A stretch of 30,929 bases of DNA from Gnetum montanum (GCA_015680685.1 MNCI01029990.1:68203-99131); one strand, 5' to 3'; shown: positions 10,141 through 21,243, numbered from the stretch's first letter. Program-made: numbers and translations. Notes: a model not told the origin generated them from the sequence alone.

Positions 10141-10284
10141 TAACAATACAAAATTAATAAATGTTTTTTTGTTTCTTTAATTTTTCACTTTTTGTTTTCC
10201 AGTTTTTCACCTTTTAATTTATTTTTTTATCTTTTTTGTCTTTTTATCTTTTTATGAGTAATCTCATCCATGAATAAAACACTC
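10141..10284 (+). other. T-rich stretch after gag of element C
   Basis: 10158-10256 is mostly T with interspersed TTTTTCACTTTTTG-like words. It sits at the same place relative to gag as the T-rich blocks of N (5090-5190) and A (complement of 20898-21013). Confidence 0.55.
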
Positions 10285-10345
10285 ATGTGACTCGTTGGTT
10301 GAGGTGTTAGTCTATGCTATCAAGTCTCGAGTGGGAAATTATTTG
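10285..10345 (+). repeat. tRNA-like (SINE-head-like) segment in element C
   Basis: CTCGTTGGTTGAGGTGTTAG (10291-10310) resembles a pol III A box and AGTCTCGAGTGGGAAATT (10323-10340) weakly resembles a B box at tRNA-like spacing. No tail or flanking duplication was identified, so this may be a truncated SINE or chance. Confidence 0.3.
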
Positions 10346-12045
10346 GATAGTGAGCCCATTACACCCACTCATCCATTCTACAAATAAGAGGTTCTGTTCT
10401 TGGGTACAATGATATTCTTAACATTCTTAAAACTTAAAATTAATTTTATGTTCATTGTACCTAGAATGAAGAAGGATGGACCAAGAGGGAATGATTAGGG
10501 TGTGACATCAAGGGGATTTGTGGATTCTCTTTGGTGACGTCTATGGAAGTCATCATGCAACATGGTTGTACTAAGATCCTTGTAGATCTAACGAAAAATG
10601 GGAGTAAGAGTAATCAAAAGGGCACTCAAAAATCCAATGCTATTCTAGGGGGTCCCACTGGAAAGACATGCATCCATGCCTGATGATTGGTGGCTTCTCT
10701 AGATTCAGTATTCAAAAGAAAAAAAATGAGAAGAAAGAGAAAAAGAAAAGACAAGAAAAGTTCCACAAAATAAAAATCACTCCTCCCTTGAACAAAACGT
10801 CAAGTGATTGTATGCCTTGTTGTTATGGTACTCTCATAGTTGCTCATCATGGGATGAAACAATGCGATGTCACTGATTAGAGGAATGGACTTGGTCCCGA
10901 TCTTGGAACGACGGGGTAATGACACCCTAATCATGCTTTACATGCAGGATTCATTGTGCCCTGAGTCAGTTACGTCACGTCCCAATCTCTACAATCCCTT
11001 CTCTGATTCATTTCATCTCGTTGTCCATGTATTTGTGACTCATGTCTTGTATAGCATTGAATTCATACCTCATCATTATGGTATCAACATGTGTGTATTT
11101 TGTTGCATCGATATAGATTATAATTAACCCTTCTAGTGCCTACGAACATCATAAGGTGTGGTTACACAAGGGCATATAGGTTGGAACCTGCTTTGGGGAG
11201 GATCCACTTGCGTGACTTTTGTAATTTGTACTTATTGCACACCACCACATCATCTTATACCCTCCAAGTATTTCATTGCCAAATCTATTCTTTCCTTTGT
11301 TATTATTTTATCAAACGTTCCTCAAACCCAGGTTTGACATTCAAATTTTGGGGCAACTTCCTTGACAAATTTCTAACTCTAAAATCACACTAAGTAAAGA
11401 ATGCAGCATTTATTAAAGGCAATGATTAAGGTATGAAATCATTGAACTTTTTTCAATAGCCTTACTAACAATTGATCTTTGTGTGATTATAGGTGGCCCC
11501 TAAAAGAAAACAACAAGGAGGACCTTCTCAAGGTGCAATTGAATGACTTGGAGGAGGCAGAGGCCAAGCACCTCATGCAAAATATGCAAAGCAGAAGGAA
11601 ATCTCTTGTTACTGCATAATCTATCCAAGCAAAGGGAGGAGAGGTCAGGGCTCAAGCCTATGAAGAGGAACGATGGCTATTTGCGGCATGGCATGTCAAG
11701 GCCAATCAAGTGTTCCCGCAGCTACCGTGTCCATGAAAAGTGCCAACTCCATCAAACATTGGAACATTAGCATGGACAACTCATAATCCTTAAATAGAAG
11801 AGGAGAAACATTAGGTGCTTCTTCAATGGTATCAATCCCAGAAGCCTGATGCACAAGACGAAGGAAAGACACCCATGGAGGAGCCACCACTATCAAGAAC
11901 CCCATGAGTTCCACAAATTTTGTCATTTTGTGTCTGTGTCCCAATTTTGTCATATCCACTACAGCATGAATAAATTTCTAGTCAGTCAATCATCCCATAC
12001 CTATCCACTATGTATTCACTTAAGCTTGTTCCTCATTTTCTTTGA
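10346..12045 (+). other. 3' noncoding region of element C
   Basis: About 1.7 kb between gag and the polypurine tract with a purine stretch at 10702-10762. Around 11480-11540 a run TGATTATAG followed by GTGGCCCCTAAAAGAAAACA reads as VAPKRKQQGGPSQ and then decays through stops. That is where Athila elements may carry an extra env-like frame, but no membrane protein is visible. I see no polymerase or integrase motifs on either strand. Confidence 0.45.
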
Positions 12046-12079
12046 CTCGAGGATGAGTTTTTACTCAGTCTTGGGGGTA
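12046..12079 (+). other. Polypurine tract region of element C
   Basis: GGATGAGTTTTTACTCAGTC then TTGGGGGTA ends exactly at the LTR start (TGATGA at 12080). Element A has the near-identical block in reverse at 19374-19410, which fixes orientation and family relation. Confidence 0.75.
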
Positions 12080-12970
12080 TGATGAAGCACTATATAGTTG
12101 ATGAATCGACTAGGCCACGTATATGGGGCCCCGTATATGTAGCCACGTCGATGTGGGCCCATTGACATAGCAAGGCTATGTCGACGTGGCCCTGTTTATG
12201 CAGCCACCTATCCTAGCCTATAAATAAGAGGGCCTTCCTCCTTATTTAGGATCCTTCTAGTAGTCGTAGCAAAGCTCTTGCATTTTTTTTCCATAGGAGT
12301 TAGATTATTTTCCCAAGTGCATGCCCGCAATGTGATGCTTGTAATTGTATGGAACCTTTATTCGAGTGTGACGTACTTGGATGTGCACATGACCGAAAAT
12401 AAAGATCAAGATTTCTTCATCATTACAGCATTCACTTAGTTTAATTATTTAATTGTTATTGTTAATTGTTATTGTTATTTATTGTTTTCTTAGTTAAATA
12501 TTTCTTTATCGTCATTTACTATTCCTATTGTTAACTGTGGAATGAGTATGACTTAATCACGAGCATTTAAGTGTGACTACTTGGTAACCCAGTAGCGTAC
12601 CTAGGATCTACGCTTGGTAATCCCAATAGTAGTCATGCAAGAGGTCCAAGATGTGTACGGATGATTAAGGAACGGATGCTCATTGCACTTAGGCTAACTT
12701 AAACTTCATTTCCTATTACTCATTAGTTTAATCAAGATTATCTTCCATTGTCTCTAGGATTAGCACTAATTTAGGATCACATCATACGCCTCACTCTGGA
12801 CTAAACCATACATGACAAAGCAAATACTAGCCTAGGTGGAAAGACAGCAAACTATGATCAACGTGTAACTATCTAGATACCACAACTAGCCTATCCACAG
12901 AGTTCAAACGGATCATGCGTGAACACTCGTATTCGTATGGTTAAGTGTAGGGGTACCTCGCTACTCATTA
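12080..12970 (+). repeat. 3' LTR of element C
   Basis: Begins TGATGAAGCAC and ends GTACCTCGCTACTCATTA, with inverted TGATGA...TCAT(C/T)A termini shared by the LTRs of A and B. A TATA box TATAAATA lies at 12219-12226. The U3 edge is full of dyads: GACATAGC/GCTATGTC (12164-12171/12175-12182) and GCCACGTCGA/TCGACGTGGC (12142-12151/12181-12190). The 3' part, from the AATAAAGAT word at 12399 to the end, resembles the LTRs of A when those are reverse-complemented. Confidence 0.85.
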
Positions 12971-13740
12971 GCATCATTGAGTTTCTTACTCCAGTCTCTC
13001 TTATATTTACTAATAGTTCTTGTTAGAATCTTTGTAATCTCCCTATTAGTCACCTCTACTTAACTGTTGGCTTGGGGGTGATAAGATGTTGTTAATTTAT
13101 GTTCAACCCCCAAGTGTTGCATGAGTTTTCAAAAAGTGGCACTTGTGAAATGGGTTCCATTGTCAGAAATTAGTGCACGTGGCATGCCAAACCTATTCAT
13201 AATATTTCATTATACAAATCAAGCTGTAGTGGATGATGTACAATCAGTGATGGTTGTTGCTTCTACCCATTTGGTACAATAGTCAATGATGACAATTATA
13301 TATGCCTTCCCATTGAACATTGGTGTGATGGGACTCATGAAATCTATGCCCCATATATCAAAGGGTTCCAATGGTTAAATCCACTGTTGAGGACCCTCCA
13401 TTCATGTGATCATTCCATCATCTTGTTGATAGTGCTCACAAGATTGGACAAATTGGTGGACATCCCAAAAGATTATGGGCTAATAGTATATTGCCATTAG
13501 GATTTTTATGACTGTGTGTCTCCTAGCATAGTGGCCCCCACAAGGATCTTCATGAGCATCCTAGAGAATGTGCAATTGATCTACATCAAGTACACACCAA
13601 CAAACCAAGCCATCAGCACACATCTTGTAATGGTATTCATTGATTTCCATGAAGTGGTTAGCCCAATGAAGAAACTATTTTTTTTTCTTGTGGTATAGAT
13701 CTTGTGGCATCTCTTGAGTGAGAAGATAAGTTAGGATGCT
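12971..13740 (-). pseudogene. Integrase of element B (decayed, truncated by insertion of C)
   Basis: Domains on the minus strand: N-terminal HHCC zinc region (about 13580-13440) with DAHEDPCGGHYARRH and then FVQSCEHY, so the last zinc Cys is Tyr. The catalytic core is FDIWG-IDFM (about 13345) with the first Asp, LISDNGTHFTSATF (about 13180-13140) with the second Asp, and VEVTNREITK (about 13050) with the Glu, so all three DDE residues survive. Stops interrupt it, including one just before VEV. The frame ends at WSKKLNDA, exactly where the LTR of C begins; in Athila integrases the next residues would begin the LWAYR block. The enzyme joins element DNA to the chromosome; this copy is dead. Confidence 0.85.
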
Positions 13741-14600
13741 ATCATACCATTTTGATTCTATAGGCATTTGTTCATTTATTACAATAGTAAAGAGAAGTTC
13801 ATCAGGAAATTGGTCATAGAGTAGACTCTCCTCCTCTTTATTATCCCATTGTAACCAAGATAAGTGATTAGTGACCATGTTCTCAGTCCCTTTTCAATCT
13901 ACCATTGTAAGATCAAATTCCTACAAGATCACCAACCATCATATAACATGAGGGCTCACCATTGGCTTGTTCATGAGGAAGTAAATGGCACTGTGATCAG
14001 TTGCATGAACACTTTATATCCAAGCACATAGTGCCTGAACGTTTCCAAAGCATACACCACTGCCATTAGTCCTTTTTCCATGGTGGTGTAATTTAGTTGT
14101 GCACCCACAATGCTTTGACTTGCATAGTGGATGTAGTATGGACGTTTCTTATCATCCAACTTTGTAAGCATAGCTCCCAAGGTATAGTTACATGCATCCA
14201 TCATTATATGGAATGGTCTAGATCAGTTAGGTGCTCCTAGAATTGGAGTCTCTATAAGCTTCTATTTGAGGCTTTCGAATGCATTTTCACATTCCTTGGT
14301 CTAGATGAAGGATGCATCTTTCTTTGTCAACTCAACCAATGGTTTTGTGATCTTAGAGAAATTCTCTATGAATCATCAATAGTAACTAGTGTGTCCAAGG
14401 AATGACTAAACATCTTTGAAAATTTCTAGTTACTGGGTGATTCCATGGATGACCCTTATCTTTTTGGGATCTACCTCAATCACTTCCTATGAAATTTGGT
14501 GCCCCAAAACAATTCCCTCTTGGACCATGAGATGGCACTTTTGCCAACTGAGCTATAAATTTGTTTGCACACATCTTTTTAGTACTTGCTCAAGGTAGTT
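13741..14600 (-). pseudogene. RNase H and connection domain of element B (decayed)
   Basis: The connection segment reads CHLMVQEGIVLGHQIS and IEVDPKKIRVIHGIT (about 14560-14430). RNase H begins at the MMDACNYTLGAMLTKLDDKK block (14204), where relatives have MCDASDYA, so the first catalytic Asp is kept but the neighbouring Asp is Asn. LNYTTMEKGLMAVVYALETF follows, then ATDHSAIYFLMNK in another frame (about 13985-13945), showing a frameshift near 13985. The tail NHLSWLQWD...DQFPDELLF joins RNase H to integrase. RNase H removes RNA from the RNA-DNA hybrid during reverse transcription. Confidence 0.82.
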
Positions 14601-15125
14601 CAAGGATTACTCGAATGTAGTGCCATAAGTGGAAGAGCCATCCATGAGAACTTTCACTCTACTACCTATTTACTACTAAAAGATACTTAAGACCAAATGT
14701 TGAAAAGTAGTAAGAGCATTACATAGATCAAAAGGCATCTTGCGATATGTAAAAGTTCCCCAGGGACTTGTGAATGTTGTTTTGGCTTGATCTTCTGGTG
14801 CAATCTGGATTTGATTATAGTCACTATAACCATTTAGAAAACTATAATAGCAATGCTTAGATATGATGTTCAACACCTAATCAATGAATGACAACAAAAA
14901 ATGATCTTTGAATGTTGCCATGTTTAATAGCCTAAAGTCGATACAAACCTATTGTTTACCACCTCTCTTTGGCACTATGACGAGTGGACTGACCCACTTG
15001 CTATCCACAATGGGGTAGATGAACCTTGCCTTAAGGAGTTTCTCAATCTTCTCTTTGACAATTTGCTTCAATTTTGGGTTCAACCATCGTTGTGGTTGCC
15101 TCCTTGGCTTCATGGGCAGATTAGT
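14601..15125 (-). pseudogene. Reverse transcriptase of element B (decayed)
   Basis: Recognisable RT blocks in order on the minus strand: LNPKLKQIVKEKIEKLLKA (about 15090-15030), KWVSPLVIVPKRGGKQ then VCIDFRLLN, YYSFLNGYSDYNQIQIAPED (about 14850-14790), WGTFTYRKMPFDLCNALTTF (about 14765-14705), LSIF, and VLMDGSSTYG ending near 14620. The catalytic box, normally MDD, is MDG at 14637-14645, so the second metal-binding Asp is lost. GLCNAP has become DLCNAL. Compared with Athila RTs, about 20 residues between KRGG and VCIDF are missing. It falls in the Athila/Tat branch by the LSIF and CIDFR motifs, by eye only. Confidence 0.88.
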
Positions 15126-16000
15126 GTAACCACTTTTAACAATTTTTCTTTTTTTTTAAGAGAAAATTTAGCATTGATTATGACCAACTTGTCATTTTTT
15201 AAGAATGCATATTCTATGCTGGCATGTAGAGTTTTCAACTCTAGGGATTTTATTTAAAATTCTTAAGGATCTCCAACTCTTCCCAATTGGTATCATCATT
15301 TTTATCATCAGATAGTTGGTGATGAACTTGCTCTAGTTCATCCATGCCTACGACATAAGTGCATGTCAGGCTCTTAGTAGGTTCCATTAACATTGTGCTA
15401 TTGTCAAAATCAGTGATCAACCATTGGATACCCTCTTGTTTTATGGCTACTACGTACATACACCTTTGAATATCTACCTCATGTCCACACTGCCTGCATA
15501 TTGAAATAGATGCTTGTTTCATGAACCAAAGTTTTTACATGTAATGGCACCTTGTATTATTGTACATGATGCATGAAATGTATTTCTTCTCAATGTTTCC
15601 AAATGAATTTTCCCTAGATATATCTAGGGAAAGATCTCTTATGTCCATTCTTACATCAACAATGCTTAACCATGCTCTTCCCATAATGATTGGAAAGTCC
15701 CCCTTGTAGTTTTCAACCTTGATTACTAGGAAATTGACAAGATAAAATCATCCATAGATAGTGGTCATAATGTCTTTGACCAGTTCCAATGAAATAGTGA
15801 TAGACTGATCTGCCAATTCTAATATGATATTGCTCTTCTTGAAAGGTAACAAGTTCTAAGTAGTATGCATCTCATGAGAAATCAAGCTCACACCAAAACC
15901 TGAATCAAGAAGAGCCTTACATGGTTCATTCCTAGTAATCTATAGATAAATAAGAGGACTCCTAGGATCAGCTAATTTCTTGGGAATGTTGCCATCCCAG
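15126..16000 (-). pseudogene. Protease and protease-RT linker of element B (decayed)
   Basis: Protease region 15960-15620: LLDSG (Asp-Ser-Gly codons at 15898-15906) followed by VSLISHEM, then ELADQSITISLELV, and finally FPIIMGRAWLSIVD (about 15705-15665). The catalytic Asp-Ser-Gly is intact here, unlike in element A. A linker of about 90 residues (15522-15250) contains a Cys/His-rich start (SICRQCGHEVDIQRC) and an acidic end (DDKNDDTNWEELEIL). The aligned stretch of A (21500-21800) is similar base for base over most of its length, so A and B are close relatives. Stops are frequent. Confidence 0.8.
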
Positions 16001-18429
16001 ATCCAATTAGATATGGCATGGATGAGCATAACACTATGGATTTTGGGTGACATTTGGTTTGAAGGGGACTCAATGGAATGGTTTGCAAAGGATGAAGGAG
16101 GAGCAGGGTGACTAGCTACTTGAGTCTATGAGGGCTTAGTAGGGCTATTGGGTTTGAAGAATGGTCTTTTATGAGCACAAGGTTTTGAACCCCTTAGTTG
16201 ATGAACCAGTTGTAGATTGATGGCCCTGGTAGCATTACATTGCTGCAGCTAAGCTAGAAGTTCACCTTGCATGGATGAAGTAAGTGGTGGTTGTGTTAAG
16301 GATGGAGAAATAGGTGTAAAAACATTAGAAGGATAAGAATAAAATATGGCATCCCTCTTGGAATGTGGAAAATAAATTTTGTAGTATTCAAAAGGATGGT
16401 AGTGATGTTGGAAAGGATAAATGTGACTAGAAGAGTCACATAGAGACAAGGGTTGCTAAACATAATACCCATATGGATCTAGTTGCCTATAAGGGTACTG
16501 CTACCTTGGTGGTGGCATCCCCCATGAATGTGGTTGATGCCACTATTGATATTTTGTATACAGTTAAAGTGAAGTTTCACTTGGATAATATTTTTGTGTC
16601 TAATGTAATTGTTTAGGATTTCCTTGAGGGTAAGGTAACCTTTTGGGTGCTTGCCTTCTTGCTAGTTGTGAATTTTAGAGCATATACCCCATATTTCTGT
16701 AAGTGTAACAATGGGGAAACATCTCTTATGATGTTTTTATTAGCAGATGTTACACCCACCATCATCATCTGATTTAGTTTCTGCAACTTCATCTACTGCA
16801 AAAATCTTGCCCTTACCCCTTTGGTAGGCACATTTAGCTTCTTTTTACCTCCTACGATTACAATCACTACTTTGTTCTTATATTTCTTCAACAATTTTTA
16901 GAGCAGTTTGAAATTTTTCATCCAAAGAATATCACAGTTTATCCACCTTAGCCAAAATTTCAAACATAGATTTTTGGATTGATAAGATCTTTTTGTTTAC
17001 CACCTCATCAAGTGATGATTACTCCTCACTGTCATAAAATCATACCTCCCTCTTTCTAATTGAAGGATCCCTATTGCACTTTCACATTTCTACAACTCTT
17101 CTTCTTCTTTTGCTACCTACTCAATTAGCCTTTGAATCTGAAGGGATCTAAGTTTTGATAGTCTCCCTTGGGCGTAAACCCCAAGAGTTCCCCTCATTTC
17201 TGATCTAAGTCCATCTATGATATGATGAAATTGTTCCTACTAAGAATAACCATGGCCAGGGCATTGGTGTATAAGAGAATAGTATCTACCCATGGTGGCA
17301 TCCAAGGGTTCATGGTTTCCTTGCTTCCATCCTTAAATTTTCCTTCTCATATTTGAAGTACGTTTGATACTTATTGTTAAATAGCTTGAGTATTGTACTC
17401 CACCAACGAATAGATTTTGGTTCCAGGATCGATACCAGTGTTCTACTTCTTTGATGAGTGTATTGGGAAATAGCTTTATTTCTGCCAATCATTTTCAATA
17501 TTTTGTAAGGCACAAGCATTGTAAAAATCTTGAAGATGTGTCTATGGATTAGAATTATATCCCCCCTCAAATCTAGGAATATTGTTTATATCAAGTCGAC
17601 TAATCTAACTATCTTTCACATGCCTAGTTGGAATTTTTACAACCTTTGCAATATTTAACATGCTTCAATCTTCTAGCAAAGGCTCATCATCATCATTATT
17701 TCATTGTTATCAATGATGTCCTCTATTACCCCTTTGCTCATTGTGGGCCTAGCATCATCATTGTTATCTTGCTATTCACCTCCATCACAGTTGTTCCTTC
17801 TACGATGTTGGTCAAAACCAAAAGAGGAAGAAAAATATGCATATGAAGAGGGTGAAGAGGGAGGAGAATTTCCACCACCGAAGGGAATTTTTCTTATCAT
17901 CTTGATGCTTATTCAAGTCCCTACCTTGACTACCATATTTACCTGAACCTGGATTGTTGATAGTGAACTACAAATTTAGGGCCGCACCCCCATCACCAAT
18001 AACAAGGGGTAGAGAATTTTCATGTTGAGATCCCCTAGAGGAAGGATCCTCATTATCATCTTGGTTAAGCAAGAATAAAGGATTAGTCAACCATTTCCCC
18101 TTCACAAACTCATGGTGCCTCTCATGGTGTTGATCTCTCTAGAGTTGTGTTTCAATGGGATGGTAGTCCTGGTAGTTGTAGTCATGCACAACATGCTCCT
18201 TTTGAAGATCTTGGATGTCCAAATTCTTAAGAGCTTGAAGCAACATCACAAGTACATATTAATCGAGAGGCATTATAATGTTGCCTTTGATATCACACAA
18301 TCACAATTGTTCATCCTAATGCAAGATGAAGGTGAAGTCAGGCACATACTCATCGGGATGAGTCTATTCCACCTTGCATTCTTGAGGAACTAGTAGTTTA
18401 GTATCATCACACCTATGAGAAGAAGACAT
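16001..18429 (-). pseudogene. gag of element B (decayed)
   Basis: Starts at the ATG at 18429-18427 (MSSSHRCDD), equivalent to MSSSHKSN in A. An early stop follows LVPQECKVE, then HPDEYVPDFTFILH matches HLDEYIPNFTFIFH of A. Capsid-core pieces are seen around 17575-17480 (FEGGYNSNP, FYNACALQNIEND) and 17440-17330 (WWSTILKLFNNKYQTY) in different frames, with the Gly-Trp-Tyr of A missing. A zinc-knuckle remnant CNIC..KHHKRC with two stops lies at 16719-16754, and QCNATRAI and RPFFK lie near 16230-16160. The order matches A closely. Element A is inserted 21 bases upstream of the start codon, so promoter and coding region were separated as well. Confidence 0.75.
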
Positions 18430-18445
18430 TTTGTAATACAAATAA

Positions 18446-18450
18446 AATAT
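18446..18450. repeat. Target-site duplication of A, left copy (AATAT)
   Basis: Directly left of the A 3' LTR and identical to 25550-25554. Together they define A as a complete insertion rather than two tandem elements sharing an LTR. Confidence 0.8.
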
Positions 18451-19373
18451 TGATGAGTGGTGAGGTACCCCTACACTCAACCATACGAAATGAGTGTAGC
18501 ACACGTCATCTCGTCGAACTCCACAGACTAAGTGCCTACACGCCCCATGGAACACTTGGGGTTAATCATTCATTGTCTTCCCAGACTTACTTGTGATTGT
18601 CACAGTGTATGGTTAAGTAAGTTCGAGGTATATGATTTTTATGGTCTTTTATGTTTTATCTCCTATGCTATCGAGGTGAAGGGTTGGAGAAACTAACTAA
18701 CTCTAACTAATGAACTAAGTCTAAATTACCTAGCATCAGCATCCGTTCCCACTTACCGTACACACCCTGAACCAATGCAACCGTAGCTACCAAACACTAA
18801 TCGTTGTTAGGATCACCACGCGTAATGCACATGCTCGAAGTGGTCGTACTAAGGCACTTAACTAGGAGAAAATGGTTGAGAGAATCTAATCTAGCCTAAG
18901 TGCAATGAGCAATTGATTCCTTGACTAACCGTACACACCTTTGTGCACGACTACCATTGGGATTACCAAGCACAGATCCTGAATACGCCACTGGGTTACC
19001 AAGTAGTCACACTAGATGCTCGTAATCAAGTCGTACTCATTCCGCATTCTAGGATTTTAAGGGTGAGAGAGAGAAAGCAATAAATAACATTAAAATAAAA
19101 TCCTATTCCATGCACTGCAAGGTTTATCTAGGAAGTTTGTCTTTATTTCCGTACACAACTTGTGTTCAGGTACAATGTTGCTCGAATAAAGATCCATTCA
19201 CTTTAGGACTCCTACTGCAGGCACATGGAAAATATTCTATCTCTAGAGTGATCAAACTACCAGAGTTTCCCTACTTCTAGCCCAGGATGAGGAAACAAGG
19301 GAGAGCTACCTCTTATTTATAGACTTGGTGATGGACCACGATATCACGACCTATGCGATATCGCGTCTCATCA
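18451..19373 (-). repeat. 3' LTR of element A
   Basis: Matches 24534-25549 along its length. On its own strand it starts TGATGAGACGCGATATCGC and ends ACCACTCATCA. The TATA box TATAAATA is the complement of 19314-19321. It has two GATATC palindromes at the U3 edge where the 5' copy has three, and lacks a repeat of about 78 bases present in the 5' copy. Confidence 0.92.
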
Positions 19374-19410
19374 TACCCCCATGACTGAATGAAAACTCGT
19401 CCTTGAGTTC
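19374..19410 (-). other. Polypurine tract region of element A
   Basis: On the minus strand GGACGAGTTTTCATTCAGTC then ATGGGGGTA touches the LTR start. It is nearly the same as the block of C at 12046-12079. Confidence 0.75.
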
Positions 19411-20146
19411 CTTACAAAATATTGGGAGGTATGGGATTATTGAGGGGAATGGAACTAATGGGATGACATGTGAACGGATCATCATTACAAGACTTGACAA
19501 AACTGGTGTTCATGACAACAAGGATGAACACCTTATTACAATGACATTAGGCCTTAGTTGGCAGCTGAGAAAGAAAAAGAGAGAGAGAGAGAAGTGTTGC
19601 TGCTACCAACGCCAAGATTGCACCTTTCGTTGTCCATCGGTAAGCGTGCCATCGATCTTGCTCTTTGCATAGTTGTGGTAGCACTGCTCCATTCCATGTG
19701 TTCCCTCCAGATCTGGTTCGTTATTGCATGATCGCCATCTGCACACACAACATAATCTTATATTAGCAAGGGTAAATGAATCATCATGTAATTGATACCT
19801 TGCTTTGGTGTAAGTTCATTGGCTAGGTTGTGGTATGGCTAATATGGATCGGGAGATATAGTAATGATGACTACCAAAGGTGTAGGGGTTAGGAAAAAAT
19901 TGAAAAAATTTGAGGCTAAGAGAAAATCAAAAAAATTAGGCCCCATAACCCCATGACTAATCTCGAACCTCTGGTAGTGTTAGAATGGAGAAAGAAAAGG
20001 ACTAAGAAAGATAGATAAAAAGGGACAACTATGGCATCGATGAAATGGATGTCAAGATGGAAATGACAAAAAATAAAATTAATTGCAAAATGTTAAGGGA
20101 AATAATCTAACTAATGCTCCAAATAGGAATGTCAGTGGGTCCTCCC
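19411..20146 (-). other. 3' noncoding region of element A
   Basis: No conserved protein motif. It has a GA-rich run (19568-19594, (CT)n on the element strand) and stretches of A-rich sequence near 19890-20090. The sequence runs into the assembly gap. Confidence 0.4.
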
Positions 20147-20897
20147 NNNNNNNNNNNNNNNNNNNNNNNNNNNNNNNNNNNNNNNNNNNNNNNNNNNNNN
20201 NNNNNNNNNNNNNNNNNNNNNNNNNNNNNNNNNNNNNNNNNNNNNNNNNNNNNNNNNNNNNNNNNNNNNNNNNNNNNNNNNNNNNNNNNNNNNNNNNNNN
20301 NNNNNNNNNNNNNNNNNNNNNNNNNNNNNNNNNNNNNNNNNNNNNNNNNNNNNNNNNNNNNNNNNNNNNNNNNNNNNNNNNNNNNNNNNNNNNNNNNNNN
20401 NNNNNNNNNNNNNNNNNNNNNNNNNNNNNNNNNNNNNNNNNNNNNNNNNNNNNNNNNNNNNNNNNNNNNNNNNNNNNNNNNNNNNNNNNNNNNNNNNNNN
20501 NNNNNNNNNNNNNNNNNNNNNNNNNNNNNNNNNNNNNNNNNNNNNNNNNNNNNNNNNNNNNNNNNNNNNNNNNNNNNNNNNNNNNNNNNNNNNNNNNNNN
20601 NNNNNNNNNNNNNNNNNNNNNNNNNNNNNNNNNNNNNNNNNNNNNNNNNNNNNNNNNNNNNNNNNNNNNNNNNNNNNNNNNNNNNNNNNNNNNNNNNNNN
20701 NNNNNNNNNNNNNNNNNNNNNNNNNNNNNNNNNNNNNNNNNNNNNNNNNNNNNNNNNNNNNNNNNNNNNNNNNNNNNNNNNNNNNNNNNNNNNNNNNNNN
20801 NNNNNNNNNNNNNNNNNNNNNNNNNNNNNNNNNNNNNNNNNNNNNNNNNNNNNNNNNNNNNNNNNNNNNNNNNNNNNNNNNNNNNNNNNNNNNNNNN
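20147..20897. other. Assembly gap (751 N)
   Basis: Run of unresolved bases inside element A. It directly adjoins a short tandem repeat at 20898, a likely reason for the assembly break. Long open frames that cross it are artefacts of translating N. Confidence 0.99.
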
Positions 20898-21013
20898 GTT
20901 AAAGAAATTTGTAGAACAAAAATGTGTAAAAAAAAATGTGTAAGACAAAAACTTGTAAAACAAAAACGTGTAAAACAAAAATGTATAAGACAAAAACATG
21001 TAAAACAAAAATG
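20898..21013 (-). repeat. ~15-bp tandem repeat in element A
   Basis: About seven copies of a unit near TGTAAAACAAAAACG (element strand: T-rich with TTTTACA). Translation gives an FCFTRFCFTSF-like periodic peptide, an effect of the repeat. The array probably continues into the gap. Confidence 0.8.
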
Positions 21014-21243
21014 TGTAAAAAAATCGAAAAAGAACTGAGGGCCCCATATGATTAGCATAGGTGGCCATCTCCCCCATGATTGAGTGGAAAGGAAAAGATC
21101 TGAAATAATGAACGCTTGTTTGAATTTCTAAGAAGTGTCCAACTTCTCCCAATTTATGATCTTAGATTAAGGGATGGAAGTTGGCAACGCTCATATTCCA
21201 ATGTGTCTATGCCTTCGTTGTTGGCATGGCTTGTCTCCTCAGT

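Larger units (their letters stand above)
1..12970 (+). mobile_element. Element C: Athila-like gag-only LTR retrotransposon (5' end outside window, interrupted by element N)
   Basis: Plus-strand LTR element whose left part lies beyond the window. Visible parts in order are gag (1-182, resuming at 9174), a noncoding 3' half, a polypurine tract ending at 12079, and a 3' LTR (12080-12970). Element N splits its gag at 183-9173. The gag shares with elements A and B a variant zinc-knuckle and a downstream PFF(R/K) motif, so the three belong to one family group. No protease, RT, RNase H or integrase reading frame was found between gag and the 3' LTR, so it resembles the gag-only TR-GAG class of non-autonomous elements (known class; assignment is my inference). 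Its right end abuts integrase codons of element B in opposite orientation, so C inserted into B. Confidence 0.8.
12971..18450 (-). mobile_element. Element B body: Athila-like gag-pol relic (3' part beyond insertion of C)
   Basis: Minus-strand internal region carrying, in order, gag (18429 downwards), protease, RT, RNase H and integrase. It is cut at 12970/12971 by element C, so the integrase C-terminus and 3' LTR of B must lie left of the window. Its own 5' LTR, primer site and leader are 25550-26604, separated from gag by element A. It is the only element here with polymerase and integrase domains and the most AT-shifted copy, matching its status as oldest host of the nest. Confidence 0.82.

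Noticed and set aside
11480-11700. Env-like gene of element C
   Set aside because: Only a short VAPKRKQQGG-type start is visible, no membrane segment or conserved motif, and stops follow at once.
12080-12970. LTR taken as the 3' LTR of element B
   Set aside because: It is in plus orientation with its polypurine tract on the left, while B reads on the minus strand; it belongs to C.
20079-21152. Open frames of 262-357 codons on both strands
   Set aside because: They consist almost wholly of untranslated N bases of the assembly gap.
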